Shown one piece after another: positions 17,212-24,063 of a DNA stretch of 64,000 nt. This DNA comes from Albimonas sp963816545 (GTDB lineage: Bacteria; Pseudomonadota; Alphaproteobacteria; Rhodobacterales; Rhodobacteraceae): positions 558,001-622,000 of the forward strand of contig CAWFLE010000007.1 of assembly GCA_963816545.1 (NCBI GenBank), read 5' to 3'. The notes under the pieces are model-generated. The model was not told where the DNA came from and did not search any database. It worked only from the letters and a program-made list of their open reading frames with translations. Each line of letters opens with the position of its first letter. Positions within the stretch are counted from its first letter, which is position 1. The position numbers were made by a program, and so were the translations under genes.

Positions 17212-17717
17212 CCCCCGCCGCGACCGGCGCCGAGGCCGCCCTGCCCGCCGCCGCCCGAGGGGCGGCCGCCCTCCCAGGCGAAACCGCCGCGTCCTCCCGC
17301 CCCGGCCGAACGCCCGGCCGCGCCGTGGGCGGCCGAGCCGCCGCCGCCCCCCGCCGGCTCTCGCCCCTCTCCGAAGGCGCCCGCGGAGCCTCCGGCGCGG
17401 ACGGCCCCGCCCGCCCTGCCGCCGGAGACCCTCCTGTCCCGCTCGCCATCTCCCGCCCGCGACGGATCTGCCGCGGCGTCGCCCCCCGCCGCCTGCGCGC
17501 GGCCGGCCCCGCCTGCCCTGCCGCCGGCGTCGCGCCCGGCCCGCTCGCCGGCGCCCGCCCGCGACGAAGCTCCCGCAGCGCCGCAAGCCGCCGTGTTCGC
17601 GCGGCCGGGGACGCCCGCAGAGCCTCCCGTCCCGCCGTCGCGGCCATCGGCGCCACCCCCGGCCCCCGCAAATCAGCCGGGTTCCCGCGGCCGCCCACCC
17701 CGGAGGTCGCGCGATGA
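17208..17717 (+). CDS. Ala/Pro/Arg-rich ORF built from 34-residue repeats
   Basis: A 169-residue frame whose ATG overlaps the synthetase stop and whose TGA overlaps the thiolase-like gene's ATG (ATGA on both sides). Composition is dominated by Ala, Arg, Pro and Gly. Two consecutive 34-residue units (residues 66-99 starting GPARPAAG and 100-133 starting GPACPAAG) are about two-thirds identical, and weaker units flank them. No family is recognised. Without it there would be an odd 500-base gap in a tightly packed operon. The thiolase gene has its own good GGAGG site, so the frame could still be non-coding repeat DNA. Confidence 0.4.
   Translation: MTPAATGAEAALPAAARGAAALPGETAASSRPGRTPGRAVGGRAAAAPRRLSPLSEGARGASGADGPARPAAGDPPVPLAISRPRRICRGVAPRRLRAAGPACPAAGVAPGPLAGARPRRSSRSAASRRVRAAGDARRASRPAVAAIGATPGPRKSAGFPRPPTPEVAR
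17403..17606 (+). repeat. Two tandem copies of a 102-base repeat
   Basis: 17403-17504 and 17505-17606 are imperfect tandem copies. Both begin GGCCCCGCC-GCCCTGCCGCCGG (with one base differing) and the 102-base period equals 34 codons. A weaker third unit continues to about 17700. Confidence 0.75.
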
Positions 17718-18853
17718 CCTACCTGCGCGCCGCCCGCGTCACCCCCTTCGGCAAGCTCCCCGGCTCCACCACCCTCTCCCTGATGTCCGACGCCGCCGAG
17801 GCCGCGCTGGCCGAGGCGGGGCTGGAGCGCGCCGAGGTCGACGGCCTGATCTGCGGCTACTCCACCACCATGCCGCACCTGATGCTCTCCACCGTCTTCG
17901 CCGAGGCGTTCGGCATCCGCCCCGCCTACGCCCACGCGGTGCAGCTCGGCGGCGGCACCGGGGCGGCGATGCTGATGCTCGCCGACCTGCTGGTCCACGC
18001 CGGCGAATGCCGCAACGTGCTGGTGGTGGGGGGCGAGAACCGCCTCACCGGCGCCACCCGCGACGGCGCGATCCAGACGCTGGCCCAGGTCGGCCACCCG
18101 CAGGGCGAGGCGCCGCTGGGCGCCACCGTCCCCGCCTACTACGCCCTGCTCGCGGACCGCTATCTGCACGATAGCGGCGCCACGGAGGCCGACCTCGCCG
18201 AGCTCGCGGTCCTGATGCGCGCGAACGCGCAGGACACGCCCGGCGCCCACCTCTCCGCCCCGATCACGGTGGAGGAGGTCCTGGCCTCCAAGCCCATCGC
18301 CACGCCCCTGAAGTTGCTGGACTGCTGCCCGATCTCCGACGGCGGCGGCGCCGCGATCCTCTCGGCCGAACCGGGCGCAGGCCCCACGCTGCGCATCCTC
18401 GGCGCCGGCCAGGGCCACACCCACCAGCACGTCTCCGAGGCGCCGGACGACGCGGCGCTCGGCTGCCGCATCTCCTCCGCCCGGGCGTTGGAGCGGGCGG
18501 GGCGCAGGATCGGGGACGTGGGCTACCTCGCCGTCTACGACAGCTTCACCGTCACGCTCGCCCTCCTGCTGGAGGCGCTGGGCATCTCCGCCCCCGGCCG
18601 CGCCGGCCCGGACGCGCGCGACAGCCGCTTCGCCCGCAACGGCCGCCTGCCGCTCAACACCCATGGCGGGCTGCTGAGCTACGGCCATTGCGGCGTCGCC
18701 GGCGCCATGGCCCATCTGGCCGAGGCCTTCGACCAGATGACCGGCCGCGCCGGCCCGCGCCAGATCGCCTCGGAGCCCGCCCTCGCGCTCTACCACGGCG
18801 ACGGCGGCGTCCTCTCCTCCCACGTCACGCTGGTGATGGAGCGCACCGCATGA
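17714..18853 (+). CDS. Thiolase-superfamily protein (SCP-x/Ltp-like), apparently lacking the nucleophilic Cys
   Basis: A 379-residue thiolase-fold protein. LSLMSDAAEAALAEAGLERA and VDGLICGYSTTMP are typical N-terminal segments. The C-terminal NTHGGLLSYGHCGVAGAMAH supplies the active-site His and CG motifs. Where thiolases have their nucleophilic Cys, the sequence reads QLGGGTGAAMLM with no Cys. That pattern is seen in Ltp2-type proteins, which pair with a DUF35 protein to act as retro-aldolases on beta-hydroxyacyl-CoA side chains. The very next gene is a DUF35 protein, coupled by ATGA. The assignment as an aldolase rather than a thiolase is inference. Confidence 0.8.
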   Translation: MTYLRAARVTPFGKLPGSTTLSLMSDAAEAALAEAGLERAEVDGLICGYSTTMPHLMLSTVFAEAFGIRPAYAHAVQLGGGTGAAMLMLADLLVHAGECRNVLVVGGENRLTGATRDGAIQTLAQVGHPQGEAPLGATVPAYYALLADRYLHDSGATEADLAELAVLMRANAQDTPGAHLSAPITVEEVLASKPIATPLKLLDCCPISDGGGAAILSAEPGAGPTLRILGAGQGHTHQHVSEAPDDAALGCRISSARALERAGRRIGDVGYLAVYDSFTVTLALLLEALGISAPGRAGPDARDSRFARNGRLPLNTHGGLLSYGHCGVAGAMAHLAEAFDQMTGRAGPRQIASEPALALYHGDGGVLSSHVTLVMERTA

Positions 18854-19164
18854 TCGCCCTCCAGACCTGCCCCGCCGGCGACGGCCCCTGGGCGCTGCCC
18901 CGCGACCGCTGCCCCACCTGCGGCGCGGCGTTCGAAACGCTCCAGGCCTCCGGCCGCGGCCGCCTCTTCGCCTCCACCCTCGTCACGCGCGCCCCGGACG
19001 AGACGTTCCGCGCCCTCGTCCCCTACCGCATCGGCCTCGTGGACCTCGACGAGGGCCCCCGCCTCATGGCGCATATCGACGGCGAGCCCGCCATCGGCGC
19101 CCCCCTGACCGGAGACATGGAGGAGCGCGCCGGCCGCCTCCTCCCCGTCTTCCGCCCCGCATGA
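18850..19164 (+). CDS. DUF35 OB-fold/zinc-ribbon acyl-CoA-associated protein
   Basis: A 104-residue protein with an N-terminal zinc-ribbon remnant (QTCPAGDGPWALPRDRCPTCG, three Cys rather than four) and an OB-fold (GRGRLFASTLVTRAP, then PYRIGLVDLDEGPRLMAHID). This is the DUF35 family, which forms complexes with thiolase-like partners and binds acyl-CoA. Overlaps on both sides (ATGA with the thiolase-like gene and with an in-frame ATG of the dehydrogenase gene) show tight coupling. Confidence 0.85.
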   Translation: MIALQTCPAGDGPWALPRDRCPTCGAAFETLQASGRGRLFASTLVTRAPDETFRALVPYRIGLVDLDEGPRLMAHIDGEPAIGAPLTGDMEERAGRLLPVFRPA

Positions 19165-19175
19165 AAGGACCCCGC

Positions 19176-20330
19176 ATGACCGCCGAGACCGACCCCCATG
19201 CCGATATCCGCGACGCGCTCCGGGCGCTGTGCGGCGAGTTCCCGCCCGAATACCACCGCGCCCACGACCAGAAGGCCACCTACCCCGAGGAGTTCATCGA
19301 CGCCCTCACCAAAGCCGGCTGGCTCGCCGCCATGATCCCCGAGGAATTCGGCGGCTCCGGCCTCGGTCTCACCGAGGCGACCGTGGTGATGGAGGAGATC
19401 AACCGCTCCGGCGGCAACGCCGGCCACTGCCACGGCCAGATGTACAACATGGGCACCCTCCTTCGCGCGGGCTCCGACGAGCAGAAGCAGCGGTGGCTGC
19501 CGAAGATCGCCACCGGAGAGCTCCGCCTCCAGTCCATGGCGGTCACCGAGCCGACCACCGGCACCGACACCACCAAGCTCAAGACCACCGCCGCCAAGAA
19601 GGGCGACCGCTGGGTGGTCAACGGCCAGAAGGTGTGGATCAGCCGCGTCCAGCATTCGGACCTGATGATCCTGCTGGCGCGCACCACGCCTCTGGATCAG
19701 GTCAAGAAGAAGTCCGACGGCCTGTCCGTCTTCATGGTGGACCTGCACGACGCCGAGGGTCTCACGGTCAACCCCATCCGCAACATGGTCAACCACGAGA
19801 CCAACGAGCTGTTCTTCGACAAGCTGGAGATCCCCGAGGAGAACCTGATCGGCGAGGTCGACCGCGGCTTCCGCATCATCCTCGGCGGCCTGAACGCGGA
19901 GCGCACGCTGATCGCGGCCGAGTGCATCGGCGACGCGTGGTGGTTCATCGACAAGGTCTCGGCCTACACCAAGGAGCGCGTGGTCTTCGACCGCCCCATC
20001 GGCCAGAACCAAGGCGTGCAGTTCCCCATCGCGCGCAGCTACGTGAACACCCGCGCCGCCGACCTCATGCGCTTCGAGGCCGCCCGCAAGTTCGACGCCG
20101 ACCTCGACTGCGGCGCCGAGGCCAACATGGCCAAGCTGCTGGCCGCCGACGCGAGCTGGGAGGCCGCCAACGCCTGCATCCAGTTCCACGGCGGCTTCGG
20201 CTTCGCGGCCGAATACGACGTGGAGCGCAAGTTCCGGGAAACCCGCCTCTACCAGGTGGCCCCGATCTCCACCAACCTGATCCTCAGCTACGTGGCCGAG
20301 CACATCCTCGGCCTGCCCCGCAGCTTCTGA
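19176..20330 (+). CDS. Acyl-CoA dehydrogenase
   Basis: A 384-residue FAD-dependent acyl-CoA dehydrogenase. It has the helical N-domain (TYPEEFIDALTKAGWLAAMI, PEEFGGSGLGLTEATVVMEE), beta-domain motifs (MAVTEPTTGTDTTKLKT, WISRVQHSDLMILLART) and the C-terminal domain (RTLIAAECIGDAWW, NACIQFHGGFGFAAEYDVER, LGLPRSF). It would introduce a C2-C3 double bond in the acyl-CoA produced by the operon's synthetase. GAAAGGA six bases ahead supports 19176; an ATG at 19161 overlapping the previous stop is also in frame. Confidence 0.92.
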   Translation: MTAETDPHADIRDALRALCGEFPPEYHRAHDQKATYPEEFIDALTKAGWLAAMIPEEFGGSGLGLTEATVVMEEINRSGGNAGHCHGQMYNMGTLLRAGSDEQKQRWLPKIATGELRLQSMAVTEPTTGTDTTKLKTTAAKKGDRWVVNGQKVWISRVQHSDLMILLARTTPLDQVKKKSDGLSVFMVDLHDAEGLTVNPIRNMVNHETNELFFDKLEIPEENLIGEVDRGFRIILGGLNAERTLIAAECIGDAWWFIDKVSAYTKERVVFDRPIGQNQGVQFPIARSYVNTRAADLMRFEAARKFDADLDCGAEANMAKLLAADASWEAANACIQFHGGFGFAAEYDVERKFRETRLYQVAPISTNLILSYVAEHILGLPRSF

Positions 20331-20336
20331 ACGGAA

Positions 20337-20359
20337 GGGGCCGGCGCGAAGCCGGCCCC
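20337..20359. terminator. Bidirectional hairpin between convergent genes
   Basis: GGGGCCGGC (20337-20345), a 5-base loop and GCCGGCCCC (20351-20359) form a perfect stem between the acyl-CoA dehydrogenase and EF-hand gene stops. No T-run. Confidence 0.65.
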
Positions 20360-20366
20360 CGGCGCC

Positions 20367-20768
20367 TCACTCCTCCGGCGCTTCCATCCGGTCGGGCCGC
20401 ATGAACCCGCGGATCTCGTCGCGGGTCACGCCGCCGTTCCCGTCCGCGTCCACCGCGCGGAAGATGCGGGCGTGGATCTCCTGCATCTCCTCCAGCGAGA
20501 CCTCGCCGTTCCCGTCCGCATCGGCGATGGCGAACATCATCTTCATCATCATCGGCGGGGGCCCGTCATGGCCGCGGCGGCCATGATGCCCGTCCATCTT
20601 CCAGCCCTGATACCCGTCGCCGTGCATCATCGGGCCGTCGCCATGCATCATGCCGGGCTGGTCGCCCGGGCGCTCGGGCGGCGAACCCGCATCGCTCTGG
20701 GCCATGGCCCCGAGGGCGCCGGCGGCCAGCGCGGCGGCGGCGAGGGCGGGTGTCAGGATGCGTCGCAT
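20367..20768 (-). CDS. Exported EF-hand calcium-binding protein
   Basis: A 133-residue protein. A signal peptide (MRRILTPALAAAALAAGALG, cleavage after AMAQ) is followed by a Met/His/Gly-rich spacer (PGMMHGDGPMMHGDGYQGWK) that could bind copper or other metals. Two canonical EF-hand loops then appear: DADGNGEVSLEE and DADGNGGVTRDE. It is probably a periplasmic calcium-responsive protein. AGGAG lies upstream of the ATG. It is monocistronic, convergent with the IclR operon. Confidence 0.85.
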   Translation of the reverse strand: MRRILTPALAAAALAAGALGAMAQSDAGSPPERPGDQPGMMHGDGPMMHGDGYQGWKMDGHHGRRGHDGPPPMMMKMMFAIADADGNGEVSLEEMQEIHARIFRAVDADGNGGVTRDEIRGFMRPDRMEAPEE

Positions 20769-20868
20769 GTCGCGTCTCCTTCTGATCGTCCAACGGACGC
20801 GGCGACCGACCGGGCCGCCGATATCCCTCAAACGCCCCGCCCCGCCCTTTCCGTTGCAGAACGTCGCG

Positions 20869-21630
20869 TCAGCGCCAGGCGGGCGGCCGTTTGGCGAGGA
20901 ACGCCGACAGCCCCTCCTGCGCCTCGTCGGTCTGGGAGACGTTGATGAAGGTCTCGGTCACGTCCGCCACCTCCCGCCGGAAATCCATGTCCTGCGCGCG
21001 CATGAAGGCGGCGTGCGCGATCTTCGCCACCCCGGGCGGCTGGCGGGCGTAGTCCTCGGCCAGTTCCATGGCCGCGGCCACGGCGCCCTTCCCCTCGGCC
21101 ACCTTCACCACCAGCCCCATCTCCCGCCCCTCGGCGGCGCCGAAGCTGCGGCCCGAGAACAGCAGGTCGAAGGCCCGGTGCTTCCCGATCACCCTCGGCA
21201 GATGCACGAAGTGGATGGCCGGGATCAGCCCGTTGTCCAGCTCCGGGTAGCCGAAGCTCGCGGTCTCGTCGGCCACGATGACGTTGCAGGTGATCGACAG
21301 CGTCATGCCCCCTCCCCGCGCGGCGCCCGAGACCGCGGCGATGGTCGGCTTCCCCATCCCGTGCTGCACGTCGAGCATGTCGAGGTACAGCCGCTGCAGC
21401 AGCGCCCTGACCCCCGTCGCGCCCTCCTCCCGCAGCAGCTTCAGGTCCAGCCCCGCGCAGAAGATCTTCTCCAGGCCCGAGGACAGCACCACCGCCCGGA
21501 TCTCCTCGTTGCGCGAGGCGGCCCTGTAGGCCTCCAGCAGCGCATCGAGGAACGGGATGGTCAGCGTGTTCAGCGGCGGCGCCTCCATGATTATGCGCGC
21601 GACGCGGCCCTCGGTCTCGGTGCGGATCAT
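20869..21630 (-). CDS. Enoyl-CoA hydratase/isomerase-family protein
   Basis: A 253-residue crotonase. The oxyanion-hole segments are CAGLDLKLLREEG and AAVSGAARGGGMTLSITCN; GYPELDNGLIP carries the distal Glu. The first catalytic Glu of true hydratases (position after GGG-x) is Thr here, so isomerase or another crotonase activity is plausible. The C-terminus LSAFLAKRPPAWR is typical. It stands alone, 100 bases from the divergently placed EF-hand gene end. Substrate unknown. Confidence 0.85.
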   Translation of the reverse strand: MIRTETEGRVARIIMEAPPLNTLTIPFLDALLEAYRAASRNEEIRAVVLSSGLEKIFCAGLDLKLLREEGATGVRALLQRLYLDMLDVQHGMGKPTIAAVSGAARGGGMTLSITCNVIVADETASFGYPELDNGLIPAIHFVHLPRVIGKHRAFDLLFSGRSFGAAEGREMGLVVKVAEGKGAVAAAMELAEDYARQPPGVAKIAHAAFMRAQDMDFRREVADVTETFINVSQTDEAQEGLSAFLAKRPPAWR

Positions 21631-21683
21631 GCGGGTCTCCTCCCTGTTTTCCGGCGGACGTTAGGCCGCGCCGGGGGCGGAGG

Positions 21684-21745
21684 CCAGCCGGTTCCCATCC
21701 CCTCCCAGCGGTTCGCAGGCGCCCTGCGGGCGCGCGTCGGCGGGA
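21684..21745 (-). repeat. Dispersed repeat family B, copy in minus orientation
   Basis: Read on the minus strand this segment matches 31162-31228, including the palindromic core GCGCCCGCAGGGCGC and the tail GGGAACCGGC. It lies in the 470-base gap after the crotonase gene, which otherwise holds only family A repeats and the promoter of the next gene. Confidence 0.75.
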
Positions 21746-21841
21746 CGGCGAGCGGCGGCGCCATGCCGGCGCCGGACGCCGCGCCTCGTCGCCCCCACAG
21801 CCCCGCCGCCCCGCCATTCCTCCTGACGGCAGCCACGGGCG

Positions 21842-21880
21842 CCTCCCTCCCCCGCTTGCGGGGGAGGGTCGGGGTGGGGG
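21842..21880 (+). repeat. Dispersed palindromic repeat family A, copy 2
   Basis: Identical to the copy at 11082-11120 except for one base (T for C after GGGGGAGGG). Hairpin core of 11-base arms with a TT loop. Confidence 0.85.
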
Positions 21881-21950
21881 CTCCGCCTCCCACAACGACA
21901 AGCGCGGCGCCCGCCCCTCGGCCAGCCTTCCGGCGCCGGGATGGCGCGCG

Positions 21951-21988
21951 CCTCCCTCCCCCGCTCGCGGGGAGGGCCGGGGTGGGGG
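21951..21988 (+). repeat. Dispersed palindromic repeat family A, copy 3
   Basis: Same unit as 21842-21880, one G shorter in the right arm and with a TC loop. About 110 bases from copy 2. Confidence 0.8.
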
Positions 21989-22019
21989 TTCAGCCACCCG
22001 CACCCCTGCATCCACCGCG

Positions 22020-22049
22020 TTGACAGCCGCCTCCGCCCCCGCTTATCTA
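22020..22049 (+). promoter_or_regulatory. Sigma70-like promoter overlapping the TetR-type operator
   Basis: TTGACA (22020-22025) and TATCTA (22044-22049) are 18 bases apart. The -10 element runs into the palindrome at 22046-22061, so repressor binding would block the promoter. Confidence 0.6.
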
Positions 22050-22061
22050 ACAACCGTTAGA
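22046..22061. promoter_or_regulatory. TCTAAC-N4-GTTAGA operator, site 1
   Basis: TCTAACAACCGTTAGA is a perfect 6-4-6 palindrome. Its reverse complement, TCTAACGGTTGTTAGA, is exactly the site at 41826-41841. It lies 43 bases before the TTG start of the transglutaminase-MaoC gene and over its -10 element. Confidence 0.75.
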
Positions 22062-22103
22062 AACGACGTCGGCGCAGACCCGGCGCGGCCCAGGGAGGCG
22101 ACC

Positions 22104-23219
22104 TTGACCGAAGCCCGCGCGGCGTCCGCCCGTCTCGCGCCCACGCCCTACATCGACTCGGACGCGCCCGAGGTCGCCCGCTTCGTGGCCGAGGCCCTCC
22201 GCGGCCTCGAAGACGCCCCCGACCGCGCCCGCGCCATCCGCCTGTTCGAGGCGGTGCGGGACGGCCTGCGCTACGACCCCTGGTCGGTGTCGTTCGAGGC
22301 CGCGGACTACCGCGCCTCCGCCATCCTCGCCCGGCCCTCCGCCTACTGCGTCCCCAAGGCGATCCTGCTGACCGCGGCCCTGCGCCATAGCGGCATCCCC
22401 GCGGAGGTCGGCTTCGCGGACGTGAAGAACCACCTCAACTCCCCGAAGCTGTCCGAGGCGATGGGCACGGACACCTTCCTCTACCACGGCTACGTCCAGC
22501 TCTGGCTCGGGGACGAGACCTTCAAGGTCACCCCCGCCTTCAACATGGAGCTGTGCGAGCGTTTCGGCGTGAAGCCTCTGATCTTCGACGGCCATTCCGA
22601 CGCCCTGTTCCACGAGGCCGACGCCGCCGGCCGCCGCCACATGGAATACGTGAACGACCGCGGGACCTTCCTGGACCCGCCGGTGGAGCGCCTGCTGGAA
22701 GATTTCACGGAAGCCTATCCAACTCTGCGGGAGATGAGCCTGACCCGGGCTCAGGCGCGCGACGAGACCTTCCACGGCCTCCGCCGCCTTGAGGATTTCG
22801 AGGTCGGCGAGACCCATGACTTCACCGTCGGCCCCTTCACCGCCGAAGAGATCAAGCGTTTCGCAGCGAAATGGGATCCCCAGCTTCTCCACCTGGACGA
22901 GGCCCATGCCGAGGCGGTCCACGGCAGCCTCATCGCCTCCGGCTTCCAGACCCTGCTGGAGGTGATGCGCCCGGTGATGACGCACGTCTTCCGCGAGGCC
23001 GACAACGTGGGCGGCCTCGGCATCGACGCGCTGCGCTGGAAGCGCCCGGTCCGGCCGGGAGACGTGCTCTCGGTCCGGCTGGAGATCACCGGCCTTCGCC
23101 CCTCCGCCTCCCGGCCCGGGCGAGGGGTGCTGTCCTATCGGCTCGAGGCGCATGACGCCGCCGGAGAGCCCGTCCTTCACCTGAGCGCGGCGGCGATGCT
23201 CCGCACCCGCGCCGCCTGA
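22104..23219 (+). CDS. Transglutaminase-like domain fused to a MaoC-type hydratase domain
   Basis: A 371-residue two-domain protein. Residues about 30-190 are a transglutaminase-core-like domain with the Cys in SAYCVPKAILLTAALRHSG, then EVGFADVKNH and the later DGHSDALFHEADA. Residues about 215-371 are a hot-dog MaoC domain (RLEDFEVGETHDFTVGPF, hydratase motif KWDPQLLHLDEAHAE, GLGIDALRWKRPVRPGD). TTG at 22104 is chosen because AGGGAGG precedes it and the upstream frame crosses the promoter and operator. An internal ATGAG at 22734, at the domain junction, could be the start of a formerly separate MaoC gene. The operator ties it to the TetR regulon. Confidence 0.75.
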   Translation: MTEARAASARLAPTPYIDSDAPEVARFVAEALRGLEDAPDRARAIRLFEAVRDGLRYDPWSVSFEAADYRASAILARPSAYCVPKAILLTAALRHSGIPAEVGFADVKNHLNSPKLSEAMGTDTFLYHGYVQLWLGDETFKVTPAFNMELCERFGVKPLIFDGHSDALFHEADAAGRRHMEYVNDRGTFLDPPVERLLEDFTEAYPTLREMSLTRAQARDETFHGLRRLEDFEVGETHDFTVGPFTAEEIKRFAAKWDPQLLHLDEAHAEAVHGSLIASGFQTLLEVMRPVMTHVFREADNVGGLGIDALRWKRPVRPGDVLSVRLEITGLRPSASRPGRGVLSYRLEAHDAAGEPVLHLSAAAMLRTRAA

Positions 23220-23237
23220 GCCCCGAGGAGCCCCCCG

Positions 23238-24047
23238 ATGACCGACCGCTACGCCGCCTACACCCGCCTGACCTTCGACCGCCCCGCCGAGCGCGTGCTG
23301 CGCATCACCTTCGACCGGCCGGAGACCTACAACTCCGTGGACGCGGAGACCCACCAGCAGATCACCGACGTCTGGCGGGACATCGACCGGGACCCGGACA
23401 TCAACGCAGTGATCGTGACGGGCGCCGGCAAGGCGTTCTCCGCAGGCGGCGACTTCGGGATGATCGAAGACACCGTCGGCAATTTCGACCGGGTGATGAC
23501 CACGTGGAAGGAGGCCAAGGACCTCGTCTACAACATCATCAACTGCAACAAGCCGATCGTCTCGGCCATCAACGGGCCGGCGGCGGGCGCGGGGCTGGTG
23601 GTGGGCATCCTCGCGGACATCTCCATCGCGGGGAAGCGCGCGAAGCTGGTGGACGGGCACCCAAGGCTCGGGGTTGCCGCGGGGGACGTGGCCGCGATCA
23701 TCTGGCCGCTGCTGTGCGGGATGGCCAAGGCCAAGTACTACCTGCTGACCTGCAAGCCCGTCTCGGGCGAGGAGGCGGAGCGGATCGGCCTCGTCTCCAT
23801 GTGCGTCGAGGACGAGGCGCTTCAGGAGACCGCGCTGGGCATCGCCTCGGACCTCGCGCAGGGCTCGCAGAGCTCGATCCGGTGGACGAAGTACTCGCTC
23901 AACAACTGGCTCAGGCAGGCGGGACCGATCTTCGACACCTCGACGGCGCTGGAGATGCTGGGGTTCATGGGCGAGGATGTGAGGGAGGGCGTGCTCTCGC
24001 ATCGGGAGAAGCGGGCGCCTCAGTTCCGGAAAGATTGTCCGCTTTGA
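23238..24047 (+). CDS. Crotonase-family protein without the canonical catalytic glutamates
   Basis: A 269-residue enoyl-CoA hydratase/isomerase superfamily member: ITFDRPETYNSVDAETHQQI, AFSAGGDFGMIED and AINGPAAGAGLVVGILAD. The two Glu positions of hydratases read Leu/Val (GAGLVV) and Arg (GHPRLGV), and an Asp follows in VAAGDVAA. Simple hydration is therefore unlikely; isomerase, thioesterase or lyase chemistry is possible. GAGGAG precedes the ATG. It begins 18 bases after the MaoC-fusion gene and should share its operator-controlled promoter. Confidence 0.85.
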   Translation: MTDRYAAYTRLTFDRPAERVLRITFDRPETYNSVDAETHQQITDVWRDIDRDPDINAVIVTGAGKAFSAGGDFGMIEDTVGNFDRVMTTWKEAKDLVYNIINCNKPIVSAINGPAAGAGLVVGILADISIAGKRAKLVDGHPRLGVAAGDVAAIIWPLLCGMAKAKYYLLTCKPVSGEEAERIGLVSMCVEDEALQETALGIASDLAQGSQSSIRWTKYSLNNWLRQAGPIFDTSTALEMLGFMGEDVREGVLSHREKRAPQFRKDCPL

Positions 24048-24048
24048 T

Positions 24049-24063
24049 GTTTCGCTGCGGAAC
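24049..24063. repeat. GTTTCGC-type intergenic palindrome, copy 1
   Basis: GTTTCGCTGCGGAAC lies directly after the crotonase stop. Close relatives are at 63328-63342 (perfect palindrome) and 63362-63376. Confidence 0.5.

Noticed and set aside
22020..22103. N-terminal extension of the transglutaminase-MaoC gene from a TTG at 22020
   Set aside because: The TTG is part of a TTGACA promoter element and the frame crosses the -10 element and operator; AGGGAGG plus TTG at 22104 is the better start.
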